Assembly: GCA_947258585.1 (NCBI GenBank)
Contig: CAMYIZ010000032.1
Span: forward strand, 1 to 51,058
Direction: 5' to 3'
Length of the DNA: 51,058 nucleotides
Source: an uncultured Haliea sp.
GTDB lineage: Bacteria; Pseudomonadota; Gammaproteobacteria; Pseudomonadales; Halieaceae
Below, piece by piece: positions 9,974 through 18,360 of the stretch; within the stretch, counting starts at the first letter, position 1, and every line of letters begins with the position of its first letter. Both the position numbers and the translations under genes were made by a program. The notes below the pieces were generated by a model that was given only the letters and a program-made list of their open reading frames with translations, did not search any database and was not told the DNA's origin.

Positions 9974-10529
9974 GCAGCAGCTCCAGCCGACTGTCCGCCA
10001 GCAGTACGCTGCGCTCAAAGCGGAAGTCGGCCATCACCGCCTGTAACTGGGCCTGGGGCATGGGCGCATAGCCGGCTAGCGGCTGCCGCCGCGGTCTCAG
10101 GCTCAGCATATCCGCACTCTGGATTCCGTGAACCCGCGACTCCTCGGGCGCACCGCGCTTGTGGACGCCGAAGGCGTGGGCCCGGGTGCCGGCGTGGAGG
10201 TGTGGTCGCAGCAGCTGCAGCAGGGCTCTGGCGGCGTCCTCGGGCAGGTAGTTGAACAGGTCCCAGAACAGGCAGATATCGAAACGGATGCCCGGCGGCA
10301 GGGACAGTAGCGCCTGCAGCTGCTCGCCAAGGCCGGGATCGGTTTCCCCGACCGACAGCGGCAGCGCGCTGAACAGGTCGACAATGTGCAGGGTACAGGG
10401 CGCAGCGGAAAAGAAGGCCACCGTTTCCGGCAGCGCCGGACCCACATCCAGCACCGTGACCCGCTCCCCTTCCTCCATGGGCTGTAGTGCCGCCGCTAGC
10501 AGCTTCGACGACTGACTCTGGGTGCTCAC
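9960..10529 (-). CDS. Small class I SAM-dependent methyltransferase-like protein
   Basis: The 189-residue product looks like a Rossmann-type methyltransferase. [17 protein letters not shown] (about 24-40) fits motif I, the Asp in LHIVDLF fits the strand-2 acidic residue, and [14 protein letters not shown] fits the strand-4/post-motif region. Motif I is not the canonical GxGxG, so SAM binding is likely but unproven. The C-terminal part carries no known substrate domain and the substrate is unknown. The gene overlaps the 3' end of acnB by 14 bases tail to tail. It may be transcribed with the upstream bactofilin gene, 49 bases away. Confidence 0.6.
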   Translation of the reverse strand: MSTQSQSSKLLAAALQPMEEGERVTVLDVGPALPETVAFFSAAPCTLHIVDLFSALPLSVGETDPGLGEQLQALLSLPPGIRFDICLFWDLFNYLPEDAARALLQLLRPHLHAGTRAHAFGVHKRGAPEESRVHGIQSADMLSLRPRRQPLAGYAPMPQAQLQAVMADFRFERSVLLADSRLELLLRRR

Positions 10530-10578
10530 TATCCGGGCAGGCGCAGTGCCATCCCGACCGGGAACAGGACCATGGGGC

Positions 10579-11100
10579 TCAACCGTGCTTCAGGTCCAGA
10601 CCCGGGTTGCCAGCTGGTGCTGTGGCGGCGGAGGGCTTGTCTGCCTTGGCCGGGGCCTGGACTGTGCGGGTGTCGCCTGGATCCATGTCGATGCTGCCCT
10701 TGAAGATGGCGCCATCCTCCAGGGTGACCCGCGGTGCGACAATGTTGCCGCGAACCCGGCCGGATTTGGCGATCACCACCTTTTCGCTGCCGGTGACGTC
10801 ACCGGCCACTTCCCCCTCGATCTTGACCGTCTTGGCCTTGATATCCGCGGTGACCTTGCCCGACTGGCCGACGGCGACTTCGTGGTCGCCCAGATCTATC
10901 GTTCCCTCTACCTTGCCCTGGATCAACAGGTCTTCACCACCGCTCACGGTGCCTTTGATATGAATGCTCGGTCCAATCATTGCGCTATTCCTCGGGGCGA
11001 CGGGGTTGGGCGTGGGCGGGGTTACCGGCGGCCTGGGTGCTGCTGCCGGCTCCTGCACCGGCGGCTCCGCCGGCGTTTTGTTCTTGTTTCGATCAAACAT
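10579..11100 (-). CDS. Bactofilin-family cytoskeletal protein
   Basis: Bactofilins self-assemble into filaments near the inner membrane and position cell-wall or polarity factors. The 173-residue product has a proline-rich N-terminal tail (about 1-38). A right-handed beta-helix core (about 42-150) follows, made of short repeated strands such as GEDLLIQGKVEGTIDL, GKVTADIKAKTV and EGEVAGDVTG. A disordered Ala/Pro/Lys tail ends the protein. Length and layout are standard. No M23 peptidase partner, often found beside bactofilin genes, is present here. AAGG lies upstream of the ATG at 11100. Confidence 0.9.
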   Translation of the reverse strand: MFDRNKNKTPAEPPVQEPAAAPRPPVTPPTPNPVAPRNSAMIGPSIHIKGTVSGGEDLLIQGKVEGTIDLGDHEVAVGQSGKVTADIKAKTVKIEGEVAGDVTGSEKVVIAKSGRVRGNIVAPRVTLEDGAIFKGSIDMDPGDTRTVQAPAKADKPSAATAPAGNPGLDLKHG

Positions 11101-11227
11101 CGAATCGCCACCTTAATGCCTGTGTGGGCCAGCAATCGTAGCAGGGCTCCAGGGCTCGGGGAAGCAGCCCTTTTGGGGTATCTGGACTTTTCGGCAATTC
11201 GCCACTCGCGCCGGCCGCCGCCTGTGC

Positions 11228-12418
11228 TCAGCTCAGACGGGTGCGAAAATCCTCGTAGCTGAACTCACGCACCACTTCCAGTGCACCAGTAGCCGAGTTC
11301 CAGAGCGCGATGGCCGGTAGCCGGGTGCCGTTGAAGGTACTGGTCTTCACCATGGTGTAGTGGGCCATGTCCTTGAATACCAGGCGCTGGCCGATCTGCA
11401 GCGGCGCCGGGAAGCTGTAGTCGCCGATAACGTCCCCGGCGAGACAGGTCAGCCCACCGAGACGGTAGGTATGGGCCAGCTCTCCGGCCTCCCCCGCTCC
11501 CTGCAGTTCGGGCCGGTAGGGCATCTCCAGGGTATCGGGCATGTGGCAGGTGGCGGAGCAGTCGAGAATGGCCTGGTCCAGCGCATTCCAGGTCAAATCC
11601 AGCACCTCGGTAACCAGCACCCCGGTGCCAATCGCCACGGCCTCTCCCGGCTCCAGGTAGACCTGTACCTGGTGGCGGCTGGCGAAATCACGGATGCAGC
11701 TCACGAGGTCGTCGATCTGGTAGCCCGGGCGGGTAATGTGATGGCCGCCGCCAAAATTGACCCACTGCATCTGCGGCAGGAGGTCACCGAATTTGGCCTC
11801 CACTGCCTCCAGGGTGCGCTGAAGGGGCGGAAAATCATGCTCGCAAAGGGTGTGGAAATGCAGCCCGGTGATTCCTTCCAGGGTAGCGACATCCAGCTGT
11901 GAACGCGGAATACCCAACCGCGAACCCGGCGCGCAGGGGTCGTAGATGGGCACGTCGCCTTCGGAATGTTCCGGGTTGATCCGCAAGCCAAAACGCAGCG
12001 CCGGGCGCTCGCGCTGGGCTGCCAGGCACAGGGGCCGGAATCGGACCCACTGGGCACAGCTGTTGAACACCACGTGGTGAGCGATCTGCAGGATCTCGCG
12101 CAAGTCGGCCTCGTGGTAACCGGCCCCGAACACATGGACCTCGCCGCTCTCGTCCGTGCCGCGATAGTAGTCGTGCCCCAGCCGCGCCTCGTGCAGACCG
12201 CTGGCACAGCTACCGTTCAGGTAGCGTGCGGTCAGCTCCCCCAGGCGCCAGCAGGAAAACGCCTTCAGCGCCGCCAGCACCTTTGCCCCGCTGGCTTCGG
12301 CCACACCCTGCAGGATGGCCAGGTTGCGCTCCACCGCCACCTCGTCGACGACATAGCAGGGGGACGGCAGCCGCGCGAGGTCCAGGGTAGCAAAGTCCGT
12401 GAACTGGAAAATCTGCAC
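11228..12418 (-). CDS. nspC: Carboxynorspermidine/carboxyspermidine decarboxylase family (PLP, alanine racemase fold)
   Basis: PLP-dependent decarboxylase that removes the carboxyl group from a carboxylated polyamine (carboxyspermidine, carboxynorspermidine or carboxyaminopropylagmatine). Lys52 in LAALKAFSCW is the expected PLP lysine. WVNFGGGHHITRPGY is the family glycine-rich block, and LDCSATCHMPDTLEMPYRP and LAGDVIGDYSF are characteristic C-terminal motifs. The start is set at GTG 12418, one base after the upstream stop, with AGGA eight bases before it; the frame further upstream overlaps the preceding gene. The product is 396 residues. It is the third gene of the speA operon; substrate choice within the family cannot be read from the sequence. 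Confidence 0.88.
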   Translation of the reverse strand: MQIFQFTDFATLDLARLPSPCYVVDEVAVERNLAILQGVAEASGAKVLAALKAFSCWRLGELTARYLNGSCASGLHEARLGHDYYRGTDESGEVHVFGAGYHEADLREILQIAHHVVFNSCAQWVRFRPLCLAAQRERPALRFGLRINPEHSEGDVPIYDPCAPGSRLGIPRSQLDVATLEGITGLHFHTLCEHDFPPLQRTLEAVEAKFGDLLPQMQWVNFGGGHHITRPGYQIDDLVSCIRDFASRHQVQVYLEPGEAVAIGTGVLVTEVLDLTWNALDQAILDCSATCHMPDTLEMPYRPELQGAGEAGELAHTYRLGGLTCLAGDVIGDYSFPAPLQIGQRLVFKDMAHYTMVKTSTFNGTRLPAIALWNSATGALEVVREFSYEDFRTRLS

Positions 12419-12419
12419 G

Positions 12420-13640
12420 CTAGAGATCCTGGCCCTTGACCACATCGAGGCGGAAGGACGGGTCCAGCTCAATCACAGTCCAGGGCAGACCGTAGCTGTT
12501 CATGTCCGCCATGAAAGGGTCCGGGTCACGCTGCTCGACATTCCACACCCCGGGCTCACGCCAGTGCCCCTCGATGATCATCTTGGCGCCGATCACCGCC
12601 GGCACACCCGTGGTGTAGGAAATGGCCTGGGACTGCACCTCGCGGTAGCAGGCCTGATGGTCGCAGATGTTGTACAGGTACATCACCCGCTCCGCGCCGT
12701 CCTTGGTCCCGCGCACGATGCAACCGATGCAGGTCTTGCCCTTGGTGCGCGGCCCCAGCGTGGAAGGGTCGGGCAGCAATGACGCCAGGAACTGGATGGG
12801 CACGATCTTTTGCCCCTGGTAATCCACCGGCTCGATGCCGGTCATGCCCACATTGCGCAGCACTTCCAGGTGCTTCAGGTAGTTCTCCGAGAAGCTCATC
12901 CAGAACTGGGCGCGCTTGAGGCCGGGAAAGTGCTTGCTCAGGGATTCCAGTTCCTCGTGGTACATGCGGTAGATATTGTAGGCGCCGACATCCTCGGGGC
13001 AGTCGAAGCGCGCCTGCTTGGACATGGGCGGCGTGGTGACAAACTGGCCGCCCTCCCAGTGCCGGCACTCGGCGCTGACCTCGCGGATATTGATCTCCGG
13101 GTTGAAGTTGGTCGCGAAGGGATAGCCGTGGTCACCGCCGTTGACATCGATAATGTCGAGTTCGCTGATCTCGTCAAAGTAGTGTTTGGCAAGGTAGGCG
13201 GTGAAAATATTGGTGGCACCGGGATCGAAGCCGCTGCCGAGGACCGCGGTGAGGCCGGCATCGCGGAAGCGGTCCTGGTAGGCCCACTGCCAGTGATACT
13301 CGAACTTCGCCGTATCCGGCGGCTCGTAGTTGGCGGTATCGAGATAGTGCACACCAGCCGCCAGGCAGGCATCCATGATGGTGAGATCCTGGTACGGCAG
13401 CGCCACATTGATCACCAGCAGCGGCTGCTCGGCCTGGAGCAGGGCGGTGAGCTCGGCCACATTGTCCGCATCCACCTGTGCGGTGCGAATAGGCCTTGAG
13501 ACCTGGGCGGCGATAGCCTTGCACTTGGACTCTGTACGGCTGGCCAGCAGGATATCGGTAAACACTTCCGGCAGTTGCGCACACTTGTGCGCCACCACGG
13601 CGCCGACGCCGCCGGCGCCGATGATTATCACTTTGGACAT
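12420..13640 (-). CDS. Carboxynorspermidine/carboxyspermidine synthase (saccharopine dehydrogenase-like)
   Basis: NADPH-dependent enzyme of the saccharopine dehydrogenase superfamily that reductively condenses an amine with aspartate beta-semialdehyde. The Rossmann motif VIIIGAGGVGAVVAHKC starts at residue 4. LGSGFDPGATNIFTAY and DINGGDHGYPF-like blocks (IIDVNGGDHGYPFATN) mark the polyamine subfamily rather than lysine catabolism. The start is ATG 13640 and the product is 406 residues; the longer frame runs into speA. It lies 28 bases after speA and directly before the decarboxylase gene. The amine acceptor could be putrescine, 1,3-diaminopropane or agmatine; the neighbouring arginine decarboxylase favours agmatine or agmatine-derived putrescine. 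Confidence 0.88.
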   Translation of the reverse strand: MSKVIIIGAGGVGAVVAHKCAQLPEVFTDILLASRTESKCKAIAAQVSRPIRTAQVDADNVAELTALLQAEQPLLVINVALPYQDLTIMDACLAAGVHYLDTANYEPPDTAKFEYHWQWAYQDRFRDAGLTAVLGSGFDPGATNIFTAYLAKHYFDEISELDIIDVNGGDHGYPFATNFNPEINIREVSAECRHWEGGQFVTTPPMSKQARFDCPEDVGAYNIYRMYHEELESLSKHFPGLKRAQFWMSFSENYLKHLEVLRNVGMTGIEPVDYQGQKIVPIQFLASLLPDPSTLGPRTKGKTCIGCIVRGTKDGAERVMYLYNICDHQACYREVQSQAISYTTGVPAVIGAKMIIEGHWREPGVWNVEQRDPDPFMADMNSYGLPWTVIELDPSFRLDVVKGQDL

Positions 13641-13668
13641 GTCTGTGCTCCTTTTTTTGCTGCCTGGA

Positions 13669-15594
13669 TCAGTGGTGCTCGAAGTAGGTGTAGCCCTGCA
13701 GGCTGTCGCGGAAGGCGCGCAGGATCTCCTGGCGCTCGGCGACCGAGATGCGGCCGCTGCGCACCGCGCTCTCCGCCACCTGGCGGAACTGTTCCTGCAT
13801 GTGCTTGGGCTCATATTCGACGTAGCTCAGCACGTCGGCGATGCTGTCGCCGTGGAATTCACGGGCGAAGTCGAAGCTGCCGTCCGGATTGACCGTCACG
13901 TTGACCACATTGGTGTCGCCGAACAGGTTGTGCAGGTCCCCCAGGGTCTCCTGATAGGCCCCGACGAGGAACACGCCCAGGGTATAGTCTTCATCGTCCT
14001 GCAGGCCGTGCAGCGGCAGGGTGCAGCTGGTGCCCGCGGGCAGGGAGAACTTGTCGATTTTGCCGTCGCAGTCGCAGGTAAGATCCGCGAGCATGCCGCG
14101 GCGGGTCGGCTCTTCCTGCAGGCGGTGCAGGGGCATGATCGGGAACAGCTGGTCGATGGCCCAGATATCCGGCAGCGACTGGAACAGGCTGAAATTGCAG
14201 TAGTAGATGTCCGACAGCAGTTCCGGCAGGTTCTCCAGCTCCGGCGGCACCCGCGTCAGTTCCGGCAGCAGGACCACAATACGCTGCAGCACCGCCAGGC
14301 AGATGTCGTCCGCCAGGGCCCGCTCGCGCAGGCTGGCCTGCCCGTGCTGGAACATTTCCCGAATCTCGTCGCGATAGAACAGCGCGTCGTTGTAGCACTC
14401 CTGGAAATTCTCCCGCCCCACCACATCCAGCACTTCGCGGATATTGCGCAGGGTGTCGTTGCAATCTTCCGGCAGCACCTCGGGAATATGCTGGGGCTCC
14501 CAGGTTCTCACATCCAGGACGTTGAACAGCAGCAGCGAGGAGTAGGCCACCGTGGCACGGCCGGACTCGGACACAATCACCGGATGCGAAATATCCAGGG
14601 GGTCGAAAATCTCGCGGATACTCTCGACGATGTTGACGCAGTACTCCTCCAGCTGGTAGTTCATGGAGTGCGTGCTGTTGGTGCGCGCACCCTCGTAGTC
14701 CACCGCCAGGCCACCGCCGAGATCGAGATAGCCCATCGCTGCGCCCTCTTCGACCAGCCCGGCGTAGAAGCGGCACGCTTCCAGCACGCCGTTGCGGACG
14801 TTGCGAATATTGGGCACCTGCGAGCCGAGGTGGCAGTGCAGCATTTGCAGGCAATGCAGCATACCCGCCTCGCGCAGCTCATCGACTACGGTGATCAGCG
14901 CGGGCGTGGAAAGCCCGAAAATGGAGCGGTCACCGCTGTCCTGGCTCCAGTGGCCATCCACTTTCACCGAGCTTTTCATGCGCACACCGATCAGGGGTTC
15001 GACCCCGAGCACCCTGCTGCGCTCAATGATCATCCGCAGTTCGCTGACAGACTCCAGCACGAAGAAGCAGGGGTAGCCCATGCGCCGGGCATACAGGCCC
15101 AGGTCGATAAACTCGGAATCCTTGTAGCCGTTACAGACCACCAGGCTCTCGGTATCACGCAGCTGGCTCAGGGCAATCGTGAGCTCGGCCTTGCTGCCGG
15201 CTTCAAAGCCGTGGTGAAAGCGGGTGCCATAATTGGCGATCTCCTCGATCACATGGCACTGCTGGTTGACCTTGATCGGGAACACGCCGCGGTACACATT
15301 GTTGTAGCCACCACTGGCGATGGCGTCGGCAAAGGCTTCGTTGAGTACCTTGATGCGATGGTCCAGCACGTTGCGGATCCGCAGCACAGCCGGCATCTCC
15401 AGATTGCGCGCACGCATCCCGGCGACGATGTCCATCAAGGATACGCTGACCTCACCGTCACCGGGGTTGACCGTCACCTGGGCATGGCCATTGTCTGCGA
15501 TGCTGTAGTAGCCTGCGCCCCAGGCGTTGATGCCGTAGAGCTCGGCGCTGTCGGCAACGCTCCAGCCCTCTGTGGGCTGCGCTGAATCTGTCAT
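13669..15594 (-). CDS. speA: Biosynthetic arginine decarboxylase
   Basis: PLP enzyme converting arginine to agmatine, the first step of the arginine route to polyamines. The 641-residue product is close to E. coli SpeA in length. It opens with the family segment YGINAWGAGYYSIADNG; GVFPIKVNQQ carries the PLP lysine (Lys108). LHCHLGSQ and LDLGGGLAVDYEG are glycine-rich cofactor blocks, and the C-terminal half has VSESGRATVA. The start is ATG 15594, with GGGAGGA a few bases upstream; the in-frame extension to 15729 is not family-like. It heads the three-gene operon ending in the carboxypolyamine decarboxylase. No agmatinase or agmatine deiminase gene is in the window. Confidence 0.96.
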   Translation of the reverse strand: MTDSAQPTEGWSVADSAELYGINAWGAGYYSIADNGHAQVTVNPGDGEVSVSLMDIVAGMRARNLEMPAVLRIRNVLDHRIKVLNEAFADAIASGGYNNVYRGVFPIKVNQQCHVIEEIANYGTRFHHGFEAGSKAELTIALSQLRDTESLVVCNGYKDSEFIDLGLYARRMGYPCFFVLESVSELRMIIERSRVLGVEPLIGVRMKSSVKVDGHWSQDSGDRSIFGLSTPALITVVDELREAGMLHCLQMLHCHLGSQVPNIRNVRNGVLEACRFYAGLVEEGAAMGYLDLGGGLAVDYEGARTNSTHSMNYQLEEYCVNIVESIREIFDPLDISHPVIVSESGRATVAYSSLLLFNVLDVRTWEPQHIPEVLPEDCNDTLRNIREVLDVVGRENFQECYNDALFYRDEIREMFQHGQASLRERALADDICLAVLQRIVVLLPELTRVPPELENLPELLSDIYYCNFSLFQSLPDIWAIDQLFPIMPLHRLQEEPTRRGMLADLTCDCDGKIDKFSLPAGTSCTLPLHGLQDDEDYTLGVFLVGAYQETLGDLHNLFGDTNVVNVTVNPDGSFDFAREFHGDSIADVLSYVEYEPKHMQEQFRQVAESAVRSGRISVAERQEILRAFRDSLQGYTYFEHH

Positions 15595-15633
15595 GCTCCT
15601 CCCGTGTTCGATGTCTGATGCACGCGGAGGTCT

Positions 15634-15729
15634 TGAGGCCCTCAGGTGCGGCTGTTGCTGGCAACTGGCATACAGTCGTGTGGGTAGTGGAATCGGCGCC
15701 GATTTTAGGGTGCTGCGGCGCAAACGCAA
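15634..15729 (-). promoter_or_regulatory. speA promoter and leader with three dyads
   Basis: On the minus strand TAAAAT (15702-15707) is a plausible -10 with TTGCGT (15724-15729) 16 bp upstream. A perfect 14-bp palindrome, AATCGGCGCCGATT (15691-15704), overlaps that -10, where a repressor would sit. Within the leader are two more dyads: GTTGC-TG-GCAAC (15654-15665) and TGAGG-C-CCTCA (15634-15644). The sequences are seen; an operator or leader-structure role is inference, and palindromes of this length also occur by chance. Confidence 0.33.
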
Positions 15730-15810
15730 GTGCTAAATCCCAACCGGCCAGCACAGCCCGACAGCCTACCCTGTCAGTTTGGTAGTTTTCAACCTGCGCC
15801 CCCTCAGTCC

Positions 15811-15840
15811 ATGACAGGCACCGGCCACAGGCACTATATT
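15811..15840 (+). promoter_or_regulatory. Promoter of the GNAT-C39 / DUF1704 operon
   Basis: ATGACA (15811-15816, 5 of 6 with TTGACA) is followed after 18 bp by TATATT (15835-15840, 5 of 6 with TATAAT). Transcription would begin near 15847, leaving a leader of about 20 bases before the ATG at 15867. Confidence 0.55.
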
Positions 15841-15866
15841 ACAGTGAATCCGAAGTTGGACGTTAC

Positions 15867-17069
15867 ATGTCTGCCCAGCACGCCAAACAGTTGGCCCACA
15901 CGACCGCCGAGCCGCGCCCGGAAATCAGCATTGAGCGGGCGCTGCCCGCCGACCTGGACGCCCTGCTGGACATCGAAGCGGCCTGTTTCAGCAGCGACCG
16001 CCTGTCCCGGCGCAGCTTCAAGCGCTGGCTGCGCCGCTCTGACTGTGTCTTTCTGGTGGCGCGGGCCGGGGAGAGACTCGCTGGCTACAGTCTGGTGCTG
16101 CTGCGCCAGGGTACGCGCCTGGCACGCCTCTATTCCCTGGCCGTGTCCCCGGATTTCCAGGGTCAGGGACTGGCGAGGCGCCTGCTGCAACAGGTAGAGC
16201 GTGATACCCGCGCCACCGGCGCCCTGTACCTGCGTCTGGAAGTGGCCAGCACCAACGAAGCCGCGATTGCGCTGTACCAGCAGCTGGGGTATACCCAGTT
16301 CGGCCTCTATCGCGATTATTACGAGGACCACGGCGACGCCCTGCGCATGGAGAAGTGCATCCGCCCCTACGAACCCGGCGGCGACTCCCATTCCATTCCC
16401 TGGCTGGCCCAGACCACGCCCTTCACCTGCGGCCCCGCGTCGCTGATGATGGCCATGGCCGGACTCGACAGCAGCTACGAGCCCACACCGCTGGAGGAGA
16501 TCGAGATCTGGCGCGAGGCCACCACCATCTTCATGACCTCGGGCCACGGCGGCTGCCATCCCCTGGGACTGGCGCTGGCCGCCAATGCACGCGGTTTCCG
16601 CAGCGAAGTCTGGGTCAATACCGTCGGTCCGCTGTTCCTGGAAGGTGTGCGGGACGAAAACAAGAAGCGGGTCATGAACCTGGTCCACGACGCCTTTGTG
16701 GTCCAATGCGACCGCAACAAGATCCCCGTCCACTACCGGGATGTCGACCAGCAGCAGCTGGTGGAGTTGTTCGACGCAGGCGCCAATATCCTGATCCTGA
16801 TCTCCAGCTATCGACTCGACAGCAAGAAGGCACCGCACTGGGTGGTGCTGTCAGGCTACGATGACAGCTGCCTGTATGTCCACGACCCGGAGCTGGATGA
16901 CCTCAGTACTCCGACTGCGGCCCGCGATGCCAACAAGGCGCCGCTGGATTGCCAGCACCTGCCCATTGCCCGCGCCGACTTTGCCGCCATGAGCCGCTTT
17001 GGCGGCAGTCGCCTGCGAGCAGTCGTGGTGGTGCAGCCGAAAAAGCGCCGGCGCAAGGCAAAGCCGTGA
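15867..17069 (+). CDS. GNAT acetyltransferase / C39-like peptidase fusion protein
   Basis: The 400-residue product joins two domains. Residues about 20-165 are a RimI-like GNAT domain: the acetyl-CoA motif is FQGQGLARRL (97-106), followed by LEVASTNEAAIALYQQLGY. Residues about 175-390 are a papain-like C39-type domain with QTTPFTCGPASL (Gln182, Cys188), PHWVVLSGYDD (His324) and VHDPE (Asp340), so a Cys-His-Asp triad appears intact. There is no signal peptide, membrane segment or ABC transporter, so this is not a bacteriocin exporter peptidase. The C-terminus is very basic (KKRRRKAKP). The stop overlaps the DUF1704 start by four bases. Substrate unknown; homologues are usually annotated by this same domain fusion. 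Confidence 0.9.
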   Translation: MSAQHAKQLAHTTAEPRPEISIERALPADLDALLDIEAACFSSDRLSRRSFKRWLRRSDCVFLVARAGERLAGYSLVLLRQGTRLARLYSLAVSPDFQGQGLARRLLQQVERDTRATGALYLRLEVASTNEAAIALYQQLGYTQFGLYRDYYEDHGDALRMEKCIRPYEPGGDSHSIPWLAQTTPFTCGPASLMMAMAGLDSSYEPTPLEEIEIWREATTIFMTSGHGGCHPLGLALAANARGFRSEVWVNTVGPLFLEGVRDENKKRVMNLVHDAFVVQCDRNKIPVHYRDVDQQQLVELFDAGANILILISSYRLDSKKAPHWVVLSGYDDSCLYVHDPELDDLSTPTAARDANKAPLDCQHLPIARADFAAMSRFGGSRLRAVVVVQPKKRRRKAKP

Positions 17070-18349
17070 GCGCCGACCCCCACTATCTCAGCCTGGTGCG
17101 GGAACTGTCCGAGCGCATGGTGGCGGCCCAGCGCCCGATTCGCATTCTCGACGCGATCAAGTGGAACGGCGCGGTGCGCAGGGACTTCTTTGCCCGCGGC
17201 TGCCGCGAGCTGCCGCGGATCGACCGCGACTACTACCGGGAGCAGAATCCCCTGGATTTTGACCCGGCCTTGAAACGCGCGGAATTCCAGGACATCGAGC
17301 GTGACATCGCCCGCAAGCTGGGGCAACTCAACCCCCTGGCCCAGATCATGCGCCGCATGTGCCGGGAGTACCGGAGCGTGGTACAGATGCTCGAGGCCCG
17401 CGGCGAACCCGATTTCGGCACAATCTCCGTGGACCTGTACGGATCCGCGTCCGACGTCTTCCACGCCGGCGATCCCACCCTGGCGGACCTTGGCACGGTA
17501 ATGGAAGACACCCTCACCAACCTCCTGCAGAACCGCTCCATGCAGGAAGCGGCCAAGGACATCGACGCCGGCCAGGCAGTGGAAATGCTCAATGAACGCC
17601 TGCTGCGCGTGTTCCCGGACGCCGGCATCCGGGTCTTGCTCAACGACCAGATGACGGCAGATGCCGCCGCCGGTTCCGACTACCTGAAGATCCGCAGCGA
17701 CGCCCGTTTCAACCGTCTCGACATCGATGTCCTGGAAGTTCACGAAGGCTGGGTACATCTCGGGACCACCCTGAACGGCAGTGCCCAGCCGGCCTGCACC
17801 TTCCTCGGCAAGGGTACCCCGGCCGCCACCACTACCCAGGAGGGCCTCGCGGTACTCACCGAGATTCTGACCCTGCGCTCCAGTCCCTCGCGCCTGTTCC
17901 GGCTGATCAACCGGGTCCGGGCGGTAACCCTGGCGGAGGACGGCGCCAGTTTCGTTGACGTGTTCCAGTATCTGCGCGAGCACGGCATGGGCGAGGATGA
18001 CGCCTGGAGCATCGCCATGCGGGTATTCCGCGGCAGTACCCCGGACGGCAAGCCCTTTACCAAGGACCTCGCCTACATGCGCGGTTTTGTCCAGACCTAC
18101 AATTTTCTCCGTCTCGCGATGAGCGAGGGGCAACTCGACAGCCTGCCGGTGCTGTTCTGCGGCAAGATCACCCTGGAGGACATCCAGACCTGGCGTATGC
18201 TGATTGACGAGGGCGTCGTGGAGGCCCCGCGCTTCGTGCCCCCGCACTTCGCGGACCTGCAGGGCCTGGCGACCTGGATGAGCTTCTCGCGTTTTATCGC
18301 CTCGCTGAATTTCGACCAGCTGCAGGCGGACTACGGCGCCCTGCTCTAG
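17066..18349 (+). CDS. DUF1704 'QEGLA motif' protein, putative HExxxH metallopeptidase
   Basis: The 427-residue product belongs to DUF1704, often called flavohemoglobin expression-modulating QEGLA-motif protein. It contains HEGWVH (226-231), an HExxxH zinc site, and TQEGLAVLTE, whose Glu259 is the likely third ligand. The eukaryotic branch of this family includes the tubulin tyrosine carboxypeptidase MATCAP, which uses the same motif, so a peptidase role is a reasonable inference. The start is GTG 17066 inside the GTGA overlap with the GNAT-C39 gene; this gives MSADPHYLSLV, and the upstream frame is only a shadow. Elsewhere I recall such genes next to RimK-like ATP-grasp ligases; none is present here. 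Confidence 0.87.
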   Translation: MSADPHYLSLVRELSERMVAAQRPIRILDAIKWNGAVRRDFFARGCRELPRIDRDYYREQNPLDFDPALKRAEFQDIERDIARKLGQLNPLAQIMRRMCREYRSVVQMLEARGEPDFGTISVDLYGSASDVFHAGDPTLADLGTVMEDTLTNLLQNRSMQEAAKDIDAGQAVEMLNERLLRVFPDAGIRVLLNDQMTADAAAGSDYLKIRSDARFNRLDIDVLEVHEGWVHLGTTLNGSAQPACTFLGKGTPAATTTQEGLAVLTEILTLRSSPSRLFRLINRVRAVTLAEDGASFVDVFQYLREHGMGEDDAWSIAMRVFRGSTPDGKPFTKDLAYMRGFVQTYNFLRLAMSEGQLDSLPVLFCGKITLEDIQTWRMLIDEGVVEAPRFVPPHFADLQGLATWMSFSRFIASLNFDQLQADYGALL

Positions 18350-18360
18350 GGCTGGCCTGC

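Noticed and set aside
15867-17069. Bacteriocin/peptide exporter with a C39 leader peptidase
   Set aside because: No membrane segments, ABC domain or double-glycine precursor gene is present, and the partner domain is GNAT.
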